From positions 62,001-126,000 of the forward strand of contig NZ_JANKMS010000006.1 of the NCBI RefSeq assembly GCF_024649945.1: a stretch of DNA of 64,000 bases, in the 5' to 3' direction. Under the pieces are notes generated by a model that saw nothing but the letters and a program-made list of their open reading frames with translations, ran no database searches and was not told the DNA's origin. The position numbers were made by a program, and so were the translations under genes. Of this stretch, positions 17,307 through 26,120 are shown one piece after another (positions within the stretch are counted from its first letter, which is position 1; each line of letters opens with the position of its first letter). The stretch is from Flavobacterium panacis. GTDB lineage: Bacteria; Bacteroidota; Bacteroidia; Flavobacteriales; Flavobacteriaceae.

Positions 17307-18431
17307 ATGGGTGAAGTTTTTGGCCTTAGTCTTTTTCGAGGTGATTTTTTAAACAAAGAAAATCAAAGATCAGCTTTTACAATAGCAGATCTTTTCAGAG
17401 AATTGGAAAATGATTTGACTGGCGATTGGTTAGGAATAAATCTAATAGAAGGCAAGGAATTAGTCCTAACAATTAAATCAGAGGATTCTTCTTTTTTTTT
17501 AGAAAAAGGCAGCGAACAATTAAAATTTAAGTATGATGCTTTGACAGACCAAACCAAGATACAGGCTGTTTTTATGACTTCTAGATTATATTATCTCTTG
17601 ATAATATTAACTTATCTCGGAAAAGAATTGACTTTGATTTGTGAAGGCGAGACACCATTTTGTACACCACAAAATATGGAAAGATGGAATGGGAAAGGAA
17701 ATTATTGTTATGTCAATGTGCTTGAAATTAGTCATATTTCTGCTTATATAACGCAACTGGTAAATCAATTTAAAAATTGGAAAGAATATTGGGAAATTAA
17801 ACTGTTTATAGAAAACTACGCTATAATAACTTTTAATAATCATACACAGTCTGATGGTTTTTATAATTTGGAGCAAGAATATTTTTCAGCAGAAAGTGAA
17901 GACAATTTTTATTATGATATAACATTAGATGTTTGTATACAGAAGCTTGATGAAGTTGCTGTTTCTTTGAATAGAGAGGGATTCACACATCTATTGACAG
18001 CGTTTCAACCCATGCATAAGTCATTTTATAAGTTTGAAGTGGTTTTGAATGGTTGTCATAATCTAACTGAAATGGTGAGTGAGTTTTTATCATCAGATTT
18101 TAATAGTAACAAACGGATGGAGTGTATTGATGTGGTTGTTGAAAAAGATAGTTCAATAACGATTAATAGTTACTTTAAAATAGTTAATGAAGATGAAAAG
18201 ATATTTATAACAGATGAAGATTTAGAAAAGGGCAGCATTTACTTTGACAAAATCTATAATGAAAAACTATTCAAGTATTTAGCTTCATTGATTGCAAAAA
18301 ACTTTTGTCCTTGCACAATAGGAGGATATCATTATCAGGAGATTTTTTATCAAAAAGAAGAAGATAAATTGGCTTTGGAGCAATTGTACAGAGATGATTC
18401 TATAGAGTTGACGTTTGTAAAAATTACATAG
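17307..18431 (+). CDS. Hypothetical protein of the immunity-like array
   Basis: A 374-residue soluble protein with no signal peptide and no motif I recognise. It contains a hydrophobic segment TSRLYYLLIILTYLGKELTL (about residues 91-110), probably a buried helix rather than a membrane span since charged residues flank and interrupt it. The protein looks like two structurally similar halves: each has a strand-helix-strand run ending in polar loops (around EYWEIKLFIENYAIITF and around MECIDVVVEKDSSITI). The start lies 14 bases after the LRR-DUF1963 gene. Base use is the same as in neighbours. Confidence 0.65.
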   Translation: MGEVFGLSLFRGDFLNKENQRSAFTIADLFRELENDLTGDWLGINLIEGKELVLTIKSEDSSFFLEKGSEQLKFKYDALTDQTKIQAVFMTSRLYYLLIILTYLGKELTLICEGETPFCTPQNMERWNGKGNYCYVNVLEISHISAYITQLVNQFKNWKEYWEIKLFIENYAIITFNNHTQSDGFYNLEQEYFSAESEDNFYYDITLDVCIQKLDEVAVSLNREGFTHLLTAFQPMHKSFYKFEVVLNGCHNLTEMVSEFLSSDFNSNKRMECIDVVVEKDSSITINSYFKIVNEDEKIFITDEDLEKGSIYFDKIYNEKLFKYLASLIAKNFCPCTIGGYHYQEIFYQKEEDKLALEQLYRDDSIELTFVKIT

Positions 18432-18478
18432 ATAACTATTGACTGTAAATCGATTTTGCCTTAAAGAATATTTTAAAT

Positions 18479-19132
18479 ATGAAAAATAAATTAGAAGAGT
18501 TAGAAAAAAGTCTACAGCCTTTTGCAGTAGATTCTAATATGACTGGAAATAACCTTTTAGTTTTTCCTAAAGAGTTTCAAGAAGTTCATTCTTATAAAAT
18601 TTTTGGAAGTAATTTGTTAGCGATTCCTGCAAGTTTAATAATGGAAGGAGATGATGAAGAATTTGAAAAACCATTTCGTTTTCTTTCGGGGCAAGATGAA
18701 CTTGATACTTTTGAAAGTGAATTTAGGGAAGATGTTCCAGATGAATTTATTCAGATTGGAAATCTGTATGAAGTAACAGAAATAGTTCTTCTCAATAAAA
18801 TTCGTAATACGATCCATATTTTTCATGTACAGGATGTTTTTGATTCGGAGTGGATGAAATATAAACTGGAAAAAGAGATTTGTACGCTTGATGAATTTAT
18901 TAATGCACTGAGACCTCAAACCGTTTCTTGTTTTATGAATCCATCCAACTATTCAGAATATGACATTTTTGAAATCAGAAATGAGACAGAAGTGTTTTGC
19001 AAAACAACTTCTACAAAATATTCAGATCAAGAGAATACATGGGCAGCTTATTTTAAACTTGTAGATGAAGCAGTTGCAAAGGGATATGAAATTCATTATG
19101 CACCTCAAATCGTTATTGAAAAGTTAAACTAG
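18479..19132 (+). CDS. SUKH-like immunity-type protein (diverged)
   Basis: A 217-residue acidic soluble protein. The segment FIQIGNLYEVTEIVLLNKIR, then HIFHVQDV and a final helix TLDEFINAL (about residues 90-140) follows the order of the later part of SMI1/KNR4 proteins (strand with IG, strand with LN, then a helix of the type LDEFI). The N-terminal helix motif is not evident. It ends 4 bases before the next SUKH gene, which supports the assignment by context. Confidence 0.6.
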   Translation: MKNKLEELEKSLQPFAVDSNMTGNNLLVFPKEFQEVHSYKIFGSNLLAIPASLIMEGDDEEFEKPFRFLSGQDELDTFESEFREDVPDEFIQIGNLYEVTEIVLLNKIRNTIHIFHVQDVFDSEWMKYKLEKEICTLDEFINALRPQTVSCFMNPSNYSEYDIFEIRNETEVFCKTTSTKYSDQENTWAAYFKLVDEAVAKGYEIHYAPQIVIEKLN

Positions 19133-19136
19133 AATT

Positions 19137-19691
19137 ATGGAAAACACACTTCAAAAATTAGATCAAAATTTGTCTTCTCTAAGATCAGAATTTTATAAAA
19201 CCTTACAGGAACCAGTAAACGATACAGATATAGATTCTCTAGAAAAGAAATACAATATCGTTTTACCAGAAGATCTAAAAGCACTTTATAAATGGAAAAA
19301 CGGACAGGAAAATAGTAATTTTGAATCGTTTGTAAATAATTCCATGTTTATTGCTCTGGATGAAGCTCTTGATATCGCATCTGAAAATACCTCAATGATT
19401 GGTTTTGATTTTGAAATTGAAAATTGGTGGAACGCAAAATGGATTCCTTTGTTTCATAATGGAGGAGGAGATTACATCTGTTATGACTGTGGTGGTACTT
19501 TCACAGGAAACGCTGGACAAATTATTGAATTTTGGCATGCAGATAATGACAGGAATATCATAGCTCCAAATCTTGAAGCCTTTCTTTCTCAATTAAATTC
19601 TTATTTTGAAAAGAATGAAACTGCAGCTTTTGATGAATATTTTGAAGTTGAAAATATAGAAGGATATCCAAAGAAGTTTATTGTTAGTTAA
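19137..19691 (+). CDS. SMI1/KNR4-like (SUKH) immunity-type protein
   Basis: A 184-residue classic SMI1/KNR4 protein. The opening motif is DIDSLEKKYNIVLPEDLKAL then YKWKNGQ (residues about 31-57); the middle has WWNAKWIPLFHNGGGDYIC and DCGGTF (about 98-121), where WIPL--NGGGD is the family signature; then IIEFWHADNDRN and a final helix LEAFLSQL. It is the last gene of the array and the clearest family member. About 100 bases separate it from the following thioredoxin-like gene. Confidence 0.92.
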   Translation: MENTLQKLDQNLSSLRSEFYKTLQEPVNDTDIDSLEKKYNIVLPEDLKALYKWKNGQENSNFESFVNNSMFIALDEALDIASENTSMIGFDFEIENWWNAKWIPLFHNGGGDYICYDCGGTFTGNAGQIIEFWHADNDRNIIAPNLEAFLSQLNSYFEKNETAAFDEYFEVENIEGYPKKFIVS

Positions 19692-19792
19692 TTTAAATGC
19701 ATCTTACTACATTAAACTTTTATTAACAAAATGTGATTGGTCATTGGTTTATATTTGTAGGAAACAAATTAATTTTAAGAGTCTTAGAACCT

Positions 19793-20272
19793 ATGAAAAT
19801 CAAACTTTTAAAAATCTCTTTTTTACTTATTCTACTTTTTTCTATAAAAGGATACAATCAAAACGTGAAGCTTTTGAATATCGATCAGCTTAACGAAAGA
19901 ATTAAAAACGGAAAAGACAGTACTTATGTGGTCAATTTTTGGGCAACGTGGTGCGCGCCTTGTATAAAAGAATTGCCTCATTTCGAGAAATTAGCAGCAG
20001 AACACAAATCGGAGAAATTGGCTGTTTTATTGGTAAGCTTGGATTTTAAATCTAAATTGGCTTCGAATGTAGTTCCGTTTGTAAAAAAGAAAGGTCTTAA
20101 GAATGAAGTTTTTCTTTTAAACGAAAGCGATCCACAGCAGTTTATTGACCGAATTGATCCGTCATGGTCAGGAAGTATTCCTGCAACGCTTTTTATTAAA
20201 AATGATAAACGAAAATTTGTTGAAAGTGAATTTACCTACGAACAATTATTAACTGAATATAAAAAACTGTAA
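19793..20272 (+). CDS. TlpA-like thioredoxin-fold protein
   Basis: About 159 residues. An N-terminal hydrophobic signal segment (residues 5-18, cut near YNQ) directs it to the periplasm. The thioredoxin domain has the active site WCAPC (Cys54, Cys57) inside FWATWCAPCIKELPHF, and the cis-proline region GSIPATLF. Such proteins reduce periplasmic disulfides or handle peroxides. The frame is open from 19733, but that start would put a charged stretch before the signal segment and covers a TATATTTG box at 19750-19757, so I chose 19793. It precedes a second thioredoxin-fold gene by 3 bases. Confidence 0.85.
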   Translation: MKIKLLKISFLLILLFSIKGYNQNVKLLNIDQLNERIKNGKDSTYVVNFWATWCAPCIKELPHFEKLAAEHKSEKLAVLLVSLDFKSKLASNVVPFVKKKGLKNEVFLLNESDPQQFIDRIDPSWSGSIPATLFIKNDKRKFVESEFTYEQLLTEYKKL

Positions 20273-20275
20273 ATC

Positions 20276-20890
20276 ATGAAAAAAATAATCTTATTACTGA
20301 CTCTGGCATTTTCTGCTTTTTGGGCTCAGGCGCAAACAGCTACAACCCTAAAAGCAGGTGACAAAGCACCAGATTTCAAACTAAAAAATGTAGATAATAA
20401 AGAAGTTTCTTTTGGAACTTTTAAAGATGCAAAAGGGTATATCGTAGTTTTTACTTGTAATACTTGTCCATACGCAATTGGTTACGAACAGAGAATTATC
20501 GATTTAGATAAAAAATTCAGACCACAAGGATATCCTGTAATCGCAATTAATCCAAATGATCCTGAAGCTTCTACAGCCGATACATTTTCTAAAATGCAGG
20601 ATTTAGCAAAAGAAAAAAAATACCCTTTCCCATATTTGTTTGATCCGGGACAAAAAATCACTGATGAATACGGAGCAAAACGTACACCACATGTTTTCAT
20701 TATCTCTAAAACTTCAAAAGGAAATGTGGTAGAATATGTAGGCGCAATCGACAACGATCCGGAAGGCAATAAAGCAGATAAAGTAAAATATGCTGAGGAT
20801 GTTATTGCAGCTTTAAAAAGTGGTCAAAAACCAACTGTAACGCAAACAAAAGAAATTGGATGTACAGTGAAAAGAAAAGCAAAAGCTTAA
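20276..20890 (+). CDS. Thioredoxin family redoxin, secreted
   Basis: A 204-residue protein with a Sec signal peptide (residues 1-19, cut after AQAQ) and an AhpC/TSA-type thioredoxin fold. The active site is CNTCP (within FTCNTCPYAIGYE, about residues 60-72), the cis-proline segment is KRTPHVFII, and the tail TVTQTKEIGCTVK is typical of this redoxin subgroup, with a third cysteine at the end. Probably a periplasmic thiol peroxidase or disulfide reductase working with the TlpA-like protein encoded 3 bases upstream. A strong terminator follows at 20982. Confidence 0.88.
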   Translation: MKKIILLLTLAFSAFWAQAQTATTLKAGDKAPDFKLKNVDNKEVSFGTFKDAKGYIVVFTCNTCPYAIGYEQRIIDLDKKFRPQGYPVIAINPNDPEASTADTFSKMQDLAKEKKYPFPYLFDPGQKITDEYGAKRTPHVFIISKTSKGNVVEYVGAIDNDPEGNKADKVKYAEDVIAALKSGQKPTVTQTKEIGCTVKRKAKA

Positions 20891-20905
20891 TTTTTTTAGT
20901 TTCAA

Positions 20906-20954
20906 GTTTCAGGTTTCAAGTTTTATTTCGTTATGTTAACTTGAAACCTGAAAC
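20906..20954. repeat. Palindrome of TTTCAGG/TTTCAAG words
   Basis: A perfect 17-bp inverted repeat (20906-20922 with 20938-20954) with a 15-base loop, flanked by one further copy of the word GTTTCAAG/CCTGAAAC on each side. It lies after the redoxin gene and before the real terminator. Confidence 0.8.
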
Positions 20955-20981
20955 CTGAAACAAAAAATAATATAAAATACG

Positions 20982-21009
20982 AAACGCCCCAATTGCTTGG
21001 GGCGTTTTT
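20982..21009. terminator. Intrinsic terminator between convergent genes
   Basis: Nine-bp stem AAACGCCCC (20982-20990) with GGGGCGTTT (20999-21007) and an 8-base loop, followed by a T run. It ends the redoxin transcript and may serve the convergent sugar dehydrogenase gene too. Confidence 0.9.
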
Positions 21010-21035
21010 GGCTAATATAATGAACAAGTTACTTT

Positions 21036-22262
21036 CTATTTTTTATCAATTTTGTAAAGTCTTCCTTGATCGGTAACGGCGTATAATGCTTCATCTTTTC
21101 CTTGTGTAATATCTCTAAATCTTTGTCCTTCTCCGGCCAATAATCGTTCTTCTCCAGATACTTTATTGTCTTTAAAAGCTAAACGGACAATATGCATGCC
21201 ACTTAAAGCGCCAATGAATAAATTATTTTGCCATTCTGGAACTCGGTTTCCTGCGTAAAAAGTCATTCCACTTGGAGAAACTACTGGATCCCAATAATAA
21301 ACAGGCTGTTCCATTCCTTCTTTTTGTGTAATTCCTTCACCAATTTTTGCTCCGCCATATTCAATTCCGTACGTAATTGTTGGCCAGCCATAATTAGCTC
21401 CAGCTTTAATTCGGTTAATTTCATCACCACCTCTTGGACCGTGTTCACTTTGCCACAATTCTCCAGATGTTGGGTGAATTGCTATTCCCTGTGGATTTCT
21501 ATGTCCAATAGTATAAAGTTCTGATAAAGCCCCAGTCTGCGTAAATGTAGGATTTCCTGGTGCTGCTTGTCCACTTGTTGTAATGCGGACAATTTTACCT
21601 AAACTGCTCGTAACGGCTTGTGCTAAAGGACGAGTTTCTAATACAGATCTTTCACCAATGCTTACAAATAAATTCCCAGTTTTATCAAACAACACGCGGC
21701 CTCCATAATGAAGTGTACTTGCATTAGGTGTGTTAGAACGATAAATAACGGTTACATTTTCAAGAGCAGTTTCATTGTCTGATATTCTGGCTTTCGCTAC
21801 AGCGGTAATATTACCACCAGCAACTGCTTCAGAAAATGCCCAATAAATCATTCGGTTTGTAGCAAAAGAGGGATCAAGACAAATTCCGAGTAATCCACCT
21901 TGATCAGCAGGATTTACTGCAGGAACGCCTGTTAAAGCATTTCCAATAACTCCAGCTTGAGTTACAATTTTTATCTTACCTGCTTTTTCAGTTACCAAAA
22001 GACGCCCGTCCGGAAGATAAGCAACTCCCCAAGGAGCACTTAAACCGCTGGTGATTACTTTAGATTCAATTTCTGTAGTTGTTTGAATGCTTCCGGCACG
22101 TGTCTGTCCAGCAAAAGCTGGTTGATATGTTGTATTGGCAGTACCTGTTTCTACAGGTGGTCCTGTTGGTCCTGTGTTGACATTGTCGTCGTTATCGTTG
22201 TTGGAACAACTGCTTAAAGCTAAAACGCCAACAAGAAGAAAAATACTTTTTTGAAATATCAT
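21036..22262 (-). CDS. PQQ-dependent sugar dehydrogenase (glucose/sorbosone type) lipoprotein
   Basis: A 408-residue protein with a lipoprotein signal (acceptor Cys19, LALSSC) and a linker of about 45 polar residues. The rest is the six-bladed beta-propeller of soluble aldose dehydrogenases: GLSAPWGVAYLPDGRLLVTE, DQGGLLGICLDPSF, HYGGRVLFDKTGNLFVSIGE, GHRNPQGIAIHP, SEHGPRGGDEIN, GANYGWP and VSPSGMTFY, in that order. The catalytic histidine region and the HGPRGGDE calcium/PQQ motif are intact. It should oxidise aldoses at the cell surface or in the periplasm, with PQQ as cofactor. It stands alone. Confidence 0.9.
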   Translation of the reverse strand: MIFQKSIFLLVGVLALSSCSNNDNDDNVNTGPTGPPVETGTANTTYQPAFAGQTRAGSIQTTTEIESKVITSGLSAPWGVAYLPDGRLLVTEKAGKIKIVTQAGVIGNALTGVPAVNPADQGGLLGICLDPSFATNRMIYWAFSEAVAGGNITAVAKARISDNETALENVTVIYRSNTPNASTLHYGGRVLFDKTGNLFVSIGERSVLETRPLAQAVTSSLGKIVRITTSGQAAPGNPTFTQTGALSELYTIGHRNPQGIAIHPTSGELWQSEHGPRGGDEINRIKAGANYGWPTITYGIEYGGAKIGEGITQKEGMEQPVYYWDPVVSPSGMTFYAGNRVPEWQNNLFIGALSGMHIVRLAFKDNKVSGEERLLAGEGQRFRDITQGKDEALYAVTDQGRLYKIDKK

Positions 22263-22604
22263 AATGCTTTCATTTTAATGGTTAAAAAATAGATTTTGCC
22301 TTCCCGAATGTCTCGAAAATGAAAATTATTTTTTAGAAATTCATTAAAAATGAAATGGTCAGTTTCAAATGAAATTCTAGATTCTATTTTCAGTTAAGAT
22401 TGCCTAAAGGTTTTCACAAGTAAAAGAATTTCAAAATAGAAATTAAACTTCTTTTTGGAAAGCATTTAGTGGGACATGCTTAATTTTAACGGAAAATTGT
22501 TACAAAATATTGCCGAAAAAAATCAGATAATGTCCTTTTTAAGGAAACTTACTATTGAAAATGAAAATAAAAAATAGGCGTAGGTCTTAATTTTAAAGGG
22601 ATTT
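22263..22604. other. 342-base intergenic region
   Basis: AT-rich sequence between two minus-strand genes. It must contain the promoter of the sugar dehydrogenase gene, but I see no convincing TTTG / TAnnTTTG pair on the minus strand. No repeat, hairpin or coding sequence stands out. Confidence 0.4.
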
Positions 22605-22898
22605 TTAGAGACTTTTTAGCTTCTTCATAAAAACAGGAAAAACTTCATTTAATTCGTCAAAAAGTGGATTTTTGCGATTTTTAATTTTGATTTCACTGAA
22701 TAATTTTAATCCTAAAGCAAATTGAACAGCCTCAGATTCATCTGCAAAAATGTTCTTTTCTTTGATTCTTTCTATGATTCCGAAAATCTCATCGTGATTG
22801 TCAAATTCGATTCCTAATTCTCTTGCAGGTTCGGTTTCTCCGTTTGCGTATTGTTTAAGACTTAAGGTTAAGTAATATTTGTTTGATCTTTTTTCCAT
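22605..22898 (-). CDS. DUF3861 domain-containing protein
   Basis: A 97-residue soluble protein that follows the DUF3861 pattern along its whole length: YYLTLSLKQYANGE at the N-terminus, LGIEFDNHDEIFGIIERIK (the HDEIF motif, about residues 28-46), FADESEAVQFALGLKLFSEI (the ALGLKLF--I motif) and the end NPLFDELNEVFPVFMKKLK. Family length is normal. Function is unknown; the family is widespread in Proteobacteria and Bacteroidota. It lies 19 bases upstream of the response regulator gene on the same strand and may be transcribed with it. Confidence 0.85.
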   Translation of the reverse strand: MEKRSNKYYLTLSLKQYANGETEPARELGIEFDNHDEIFGIIERIKEKNIFADESEAVQFALGLKLFSEIKIKNRKNPLFDELNEVFPVFMKKLKSL

Positions 22899-22917
22899 AA
22901 TTTTTGTATGTTAAATT

Positions 22918-23652
22918 TTATTTAAGCCATTTGTCAACCATGACTTTAAAGGCTTCTTTGTATTGTTCGCCAACTGTAATCTCTATTTTATCGATGAAAA
23001 TCGAATTTTTACTAATGGCACTTATTTTATCTAATGCAACTATAAAGGAGCGATGTACACGCATAAATTTTGATGAAGGAAGTTTTTCTTCTAATGCTTT
23101 CAGAGAAATCAATGATAACAAAGCTTTTTGTGAATCTTCCAAATGTACTTTTACATAATCCTTCAAACTTTCGATGTAACAAATGTCTTTTAAAGAAATT
23201 CGAACCCATTGATATTCGACTTTTAAAAAGATAAATTCATCATCTCCTACAATGTTCTGGATTTGATTGTTATTGGCTTCTTCATGCAGTTGTAAAACTT
23301 TACTTGAAGCACGAAGAAACTCTTCATAACTGAAAGGTTTTAAAAGATAATCTACTGCATTTACTCTATAACCTTCAATAGCGTAATGATTGTAAGCCGT
23401 TGTAAAAACGATTTTTGGAAGAGGACCAGGCTGGTCTTGTAAAAGTCTCGCAAGTTCCATTCCCGTTAAATTAGGCATATTAATGTCTAAAAAAACGACA
23501 TCGGGTTTGGTATCGCGAATGATTCCCATTGCTTCAACAGCATTGTCACAAGTGGTTATTAATTCTAAAAAAGGAGTTTGTTCTATAAACGTTTCTACCA
23601 ATTTTAAAGCTAATGGTTCATCATCTACTGCTATACATTTTAATACCGTCAT
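22918..23652 (-). CDS. LytTR-type response regulator
   Basis: A 244-residue response regulator. Residues 1-120 form a receiver domain with the acidic pair Asp10-Asp11, the phosphoacceptor Asp56 (FLDINMP), the conserved Thr at TTAYN and Lys in LLKPF. Residues about 140-244 form a LytTR DNA-binding domain (EYQWVRISLKDICYIESLKD, then FMRVHRSFIVALDKI). The start codon overlaps the stop of the kinase gene by 4 bases, so the two are translationally coupled. It probably controls nearby genes, the divergent RND efflux operon being the obvious candidate; this is inference. Confidence 0.95.
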   Translation of the reverse strand: MTVLKCIAVDDEPLALKLVETFIEQTPFLELITTCDNAVEAMGIIRDTKPDVVFLDINMPNLTGMELARLLQDQPGPLPKIVFTTAYNHYAIEGYRVNAVDYLLKPFSYEEFLRASSKVLQLHEEANNNQIQNIVGDDEFIFLKVEYQWVRISLKDICYIESLKDYVKVHLEDSQKALLSLISLKALEEKLPSSKFMRVHRSFIVALDKISAISKNSIFIDKIEITVGEQYKEAFKVMVDKWLK

Positions 23653-24695
23653 TGCTCTAGATTTATTTTTAATTTAACTTTATATGTTCCGTGATTGGTA
23701 ACTCCAAATGTGATATAATGCTGATCTGGATAAATCAGTTGTAATCTTCGTTTGGTATTAGTTAAACCAATTCCGCCTACATCAGAAACAGCTGTTTTTT
23801 CGAAGAAAGTGTTTTCTACTTCAAATTCCAGATTGCTTTCATTTTGTGTAAGCTTAATATGAATTTCGCTTTTATCCGTAGCATGAACGCCATGTTTAAA
23901 AGCATTTTCTACTAAAGGTAATAATAACATTGGAACAATTGGATAATCGTGTATGTTTTCAGGAATGTCTGTAATAATGGTGAGTTTACTATTGGCACGA
24001 AGTTTCATTAGCGCAATAAAATCACGCATAAATTCGGCTTCTTTCAGTAATGTTGTTTTTTCTTCTGTACTGTACAGTAAATAGCGCATCATTCGGCTTA
24101 AAGTATGAAGCGCATTTCGCGAATCTTCAATATCAGTATAAGTCAGCGAATAAATACTGTTTAAGGAATTAAAGAAAAAATGCGGATTGATTTGTGCTTT
24201 TAACATCGCCAATTCGGCCATGGTTTTGTCTTGTTCTAATTTCTGTTTGTGTTGCGCTGCTTTTTGCCAATGTTGTAGCATGGCCCAGCTTGTACTGATT
24301 CCTAAAACCAATAAAGTCAGTGTAAAAACGTAATTGTCGAAATAAGGATTTTTGTATTTTCTAAAACCAATAGCTTTACTAATTTGGTTATGAAGATCTG
24401 TTTGAGAAGTATAAAAGTAAGCGATTAACTGCAGTGTAAAAATGGCAAGAAAAGCCCAAAGTAAGTATAAAGAAGTATTGTCGTTAATAATGGTTTTTGG
24501 GACAACAATTTTTGCTGTAGAATAAAAAGTAATGATTAACAAGACCAATATGATGCTTTGCCAAATCCAAAATGTTTGAGGAAGTGCAACATTCCAGGTT
24601 AAAGGAATGTAAAACAACATTAAATATCCTAGAAGCAACCATCCAAGAATGTGGATTCCGGTGAATAAGTAAGGTCTGAAAAAGGTGGGTGTCAT
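23649..24695 (-). CDS. LytS-like sensor histidine kinase
   Basis: A 348-residue membrane kinase. Four hydrophobic segments (about residues 12-30, 42-60, 76-95 and 122-140) form the sensor part, followed by a coiled coil (residues 145-165). The His_kinase domain has LKAQINPHFFFNSLNS with the phosphoacceptor His172, and the ATP-binding part has LVENAFKHGV (N box) and GGIGLTNTKRRL (G box). There is no recognisable extracytoplasmic domain, so the signal is probably sensed in the membrane. It is the first gene of the kinase-regulator pair, divergent from the efflux operon across 265 bases. Confidence 0.95.
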   Translation of the reverse strand: MTPTFFRPYLFTGIHILGWLLLGYLMLFYIPLTWNVALPQTFWIWQSIILVLLIITFYSTAKIVVPKTIINDNTSLYLLWAFLAIFTLQLIAYFYTSQTDLHNQISKAIGFRKYKNPYFDNYVFTLTLLVLGISTSWAMLQHWQKAAQHKQKLEQDKTMAELAMLKAQINPHFFFNSLNSIYSLTYTDIEDSRNALHTLSRMMRYLLYSTEEKTTLLKEAEFMRDFIALMKLRANSKLTIITDIPENIHDYPIVPMLLLPLVENAFKHGVHATDKSEIHIKLTQNESNLEFEVENTFFEKTAVSDVGGIGLTNTKRRLQLIYPDQHYITFGVTNHGTYKVKLKINLEQ

Positions 24696-24960
24696 TATAA
24701 TTTATAATTTTAAAGGCAATATTACATTTTATTTACGTTCGAATTTTAAGCAATCGTCCAACTCCGATTTAGAATCTCTAAAAAGCATTTTAGAGCCGAT
24801 AAGATAAAAATTAAACACTTGTTTAATATTTTAAAAAACTCCATCGGTTCTAAGGTTACCTTTATCGATTCTCTTAGGGTTTTCGTCTATTTGAAAATTT
24901 TCGTTTGTAATATTTTAGTTCTTTTGTTGTCATATAATAGATAATCACACATTTTTCACA

Positions 24961-26115
24961 ATGAATAAGCAATCATTTTTAAGTATTCTGGCAGCATCAA
25001 TTGTTATCGCTTCTTGCGGTAAAAATGACAAGTCGGCTCAGGCTGGCGGCGCGCCACAAGTAAAAGAGTATAAGACTGTGACATTACAGCCGGAATCTGC
25101 TACACTAAACAGCGATTTTCCTGCTAGTATTCAGGGACAGCAAAATATAGAGATCCGCCCAAGAGTTGAGGGTTATATTGATAAAATTTTTGTAGATGAA
25201 GGAGCAGTTGTAAAAGCTGGACAGCCTTTATTTAAAATTAGTGCTCCAGAATATGAGCAGCAAGTTAGAACCGCAACAGCGAGTATTAAAAGTGCTCAGG
25301 CAGATTTAAGTGCGGCAAAATTGGCTGTAAATAAAGTAAAGCCACTAGTTGAAAAAGGAATTATCAGTAAGTACGATTTAGAGTCTGCACAATATACGTA
25401 TGAGTCAGCTTTGGCAGCTTTGGCTCAAGCAAACGCAGCTTTAGTAAATGCAAAAGTAAATTTAGGATATACTACAGTAACAAGTCCTGTAAATGGTGTT
25501 GTTGGTTCAATTCCATTTCGTTTAGGAAGTTTAGTAAGTTCTAATACAACTGAACCTTTAACAACGGTTTCTAGTATTGGTAACGTGTATGCTTATTTTG
25601 CAATGAATGAAAAAACTTTATTGAATTTTACTAAAGATTCAGGAGCTTCATTAAATCAAAAATTAAAAAGCATGCCAGCTGTTTCATTATTACTTTCAGA
25701 CGGTTCTGCTTATGATCTAAAAGGAAATATTGAAACCGTAAACGGACTGATTAATACTGAAACAGGTACAGTAAATGTAAGAGCTCGTTTTCCAAATCCA
25801 AAAGGAATTATCAGAAGCGGAAGTAGTACTACAGTTCGTATTCCAAAAGATGTAAAAGACGGTATTATTATTCCTCAGAGCGCAACATTTGAACTTCAGG
25901 ATAAAATGTTTGCAGTAGTTTTAGGAAAAGATGGAAAAACAAGAAATGCTAATATCACAGTACTTGAAAATACAGCTGGAAATTATTATGTAGTAACGAG
26001 TGGTTTACAAGCGGGAGACCAAATCGTATTAGAAGGAGTAGCTTCTTTAAAAGAAGGAACTGAGATTAAAGCCCAAAATCAAAGCCCAGAAACAGTTTAC
26101 GCCGATTTAAAATAA
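24961..26115 (+). CDS. RND efflux periplasmic adaptor (AcrA/MexA type) lipoprotein
   Basis: A 384-residue membrane fusion protein. Lipoprotein signal with acceptor Cys19 (IASCGKND). The lipoyl half-motifs are at NIEIRPRVEGYIDKIFVDEG and VTSPVNGVVGSIPFRLGSLV, on both sides of a coiled-coil hairpin (about residues 95-165). Beta-barrel and membrane-proximal parts follow (VRARFPNPKGIIRSGSST, IIIPQSATFELQDK). It connects the inner-membrane pump to the outer-membrane channel. First gene of the three-gene operon, with 5 bases to the pump gene. Confidence 0.95.
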   Translation: MNKQSFLSILAASIVIASCGKNDKSAQAGGAPQVKEYKTVTLQPESATLNSDFPASIQGQQNIEIRPRVEGYIDKIFVDEGAVVKAGQPLFKISAPEYEQQVRTATASIKSAQADLSAAKLAVNKVKPLVEKGIISKYDLESAQYTYESALAALAQANAALVNAKVNLGYTTVTSPVNGVVGSIPFRLGSLVSSNTTEPLTTVSSIGNVYAYFAMNEKTLLNFTKDSGASLNQKLKSMPAVSLLLSDGSAYDLKGNIETVNGLINTETGTVNVRARFPNPKGIIRSGSSTTVRIPKDVKDGIIIPQSATFELQDKMFAVVLGKDGKTRNANITVLENTAGNYYVVTSGLQAGDQIVLEGVASLKEGTEIKAQNQSPETVYADLK

Positions 26116-26120
26116 AAAAA

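Noticed and set aside
19733-19792. Longer start for the TlpA-like protein
   Set aside because: The added part covers a TATATTTG box and puts extra residues before an otherwise normal signal segment.
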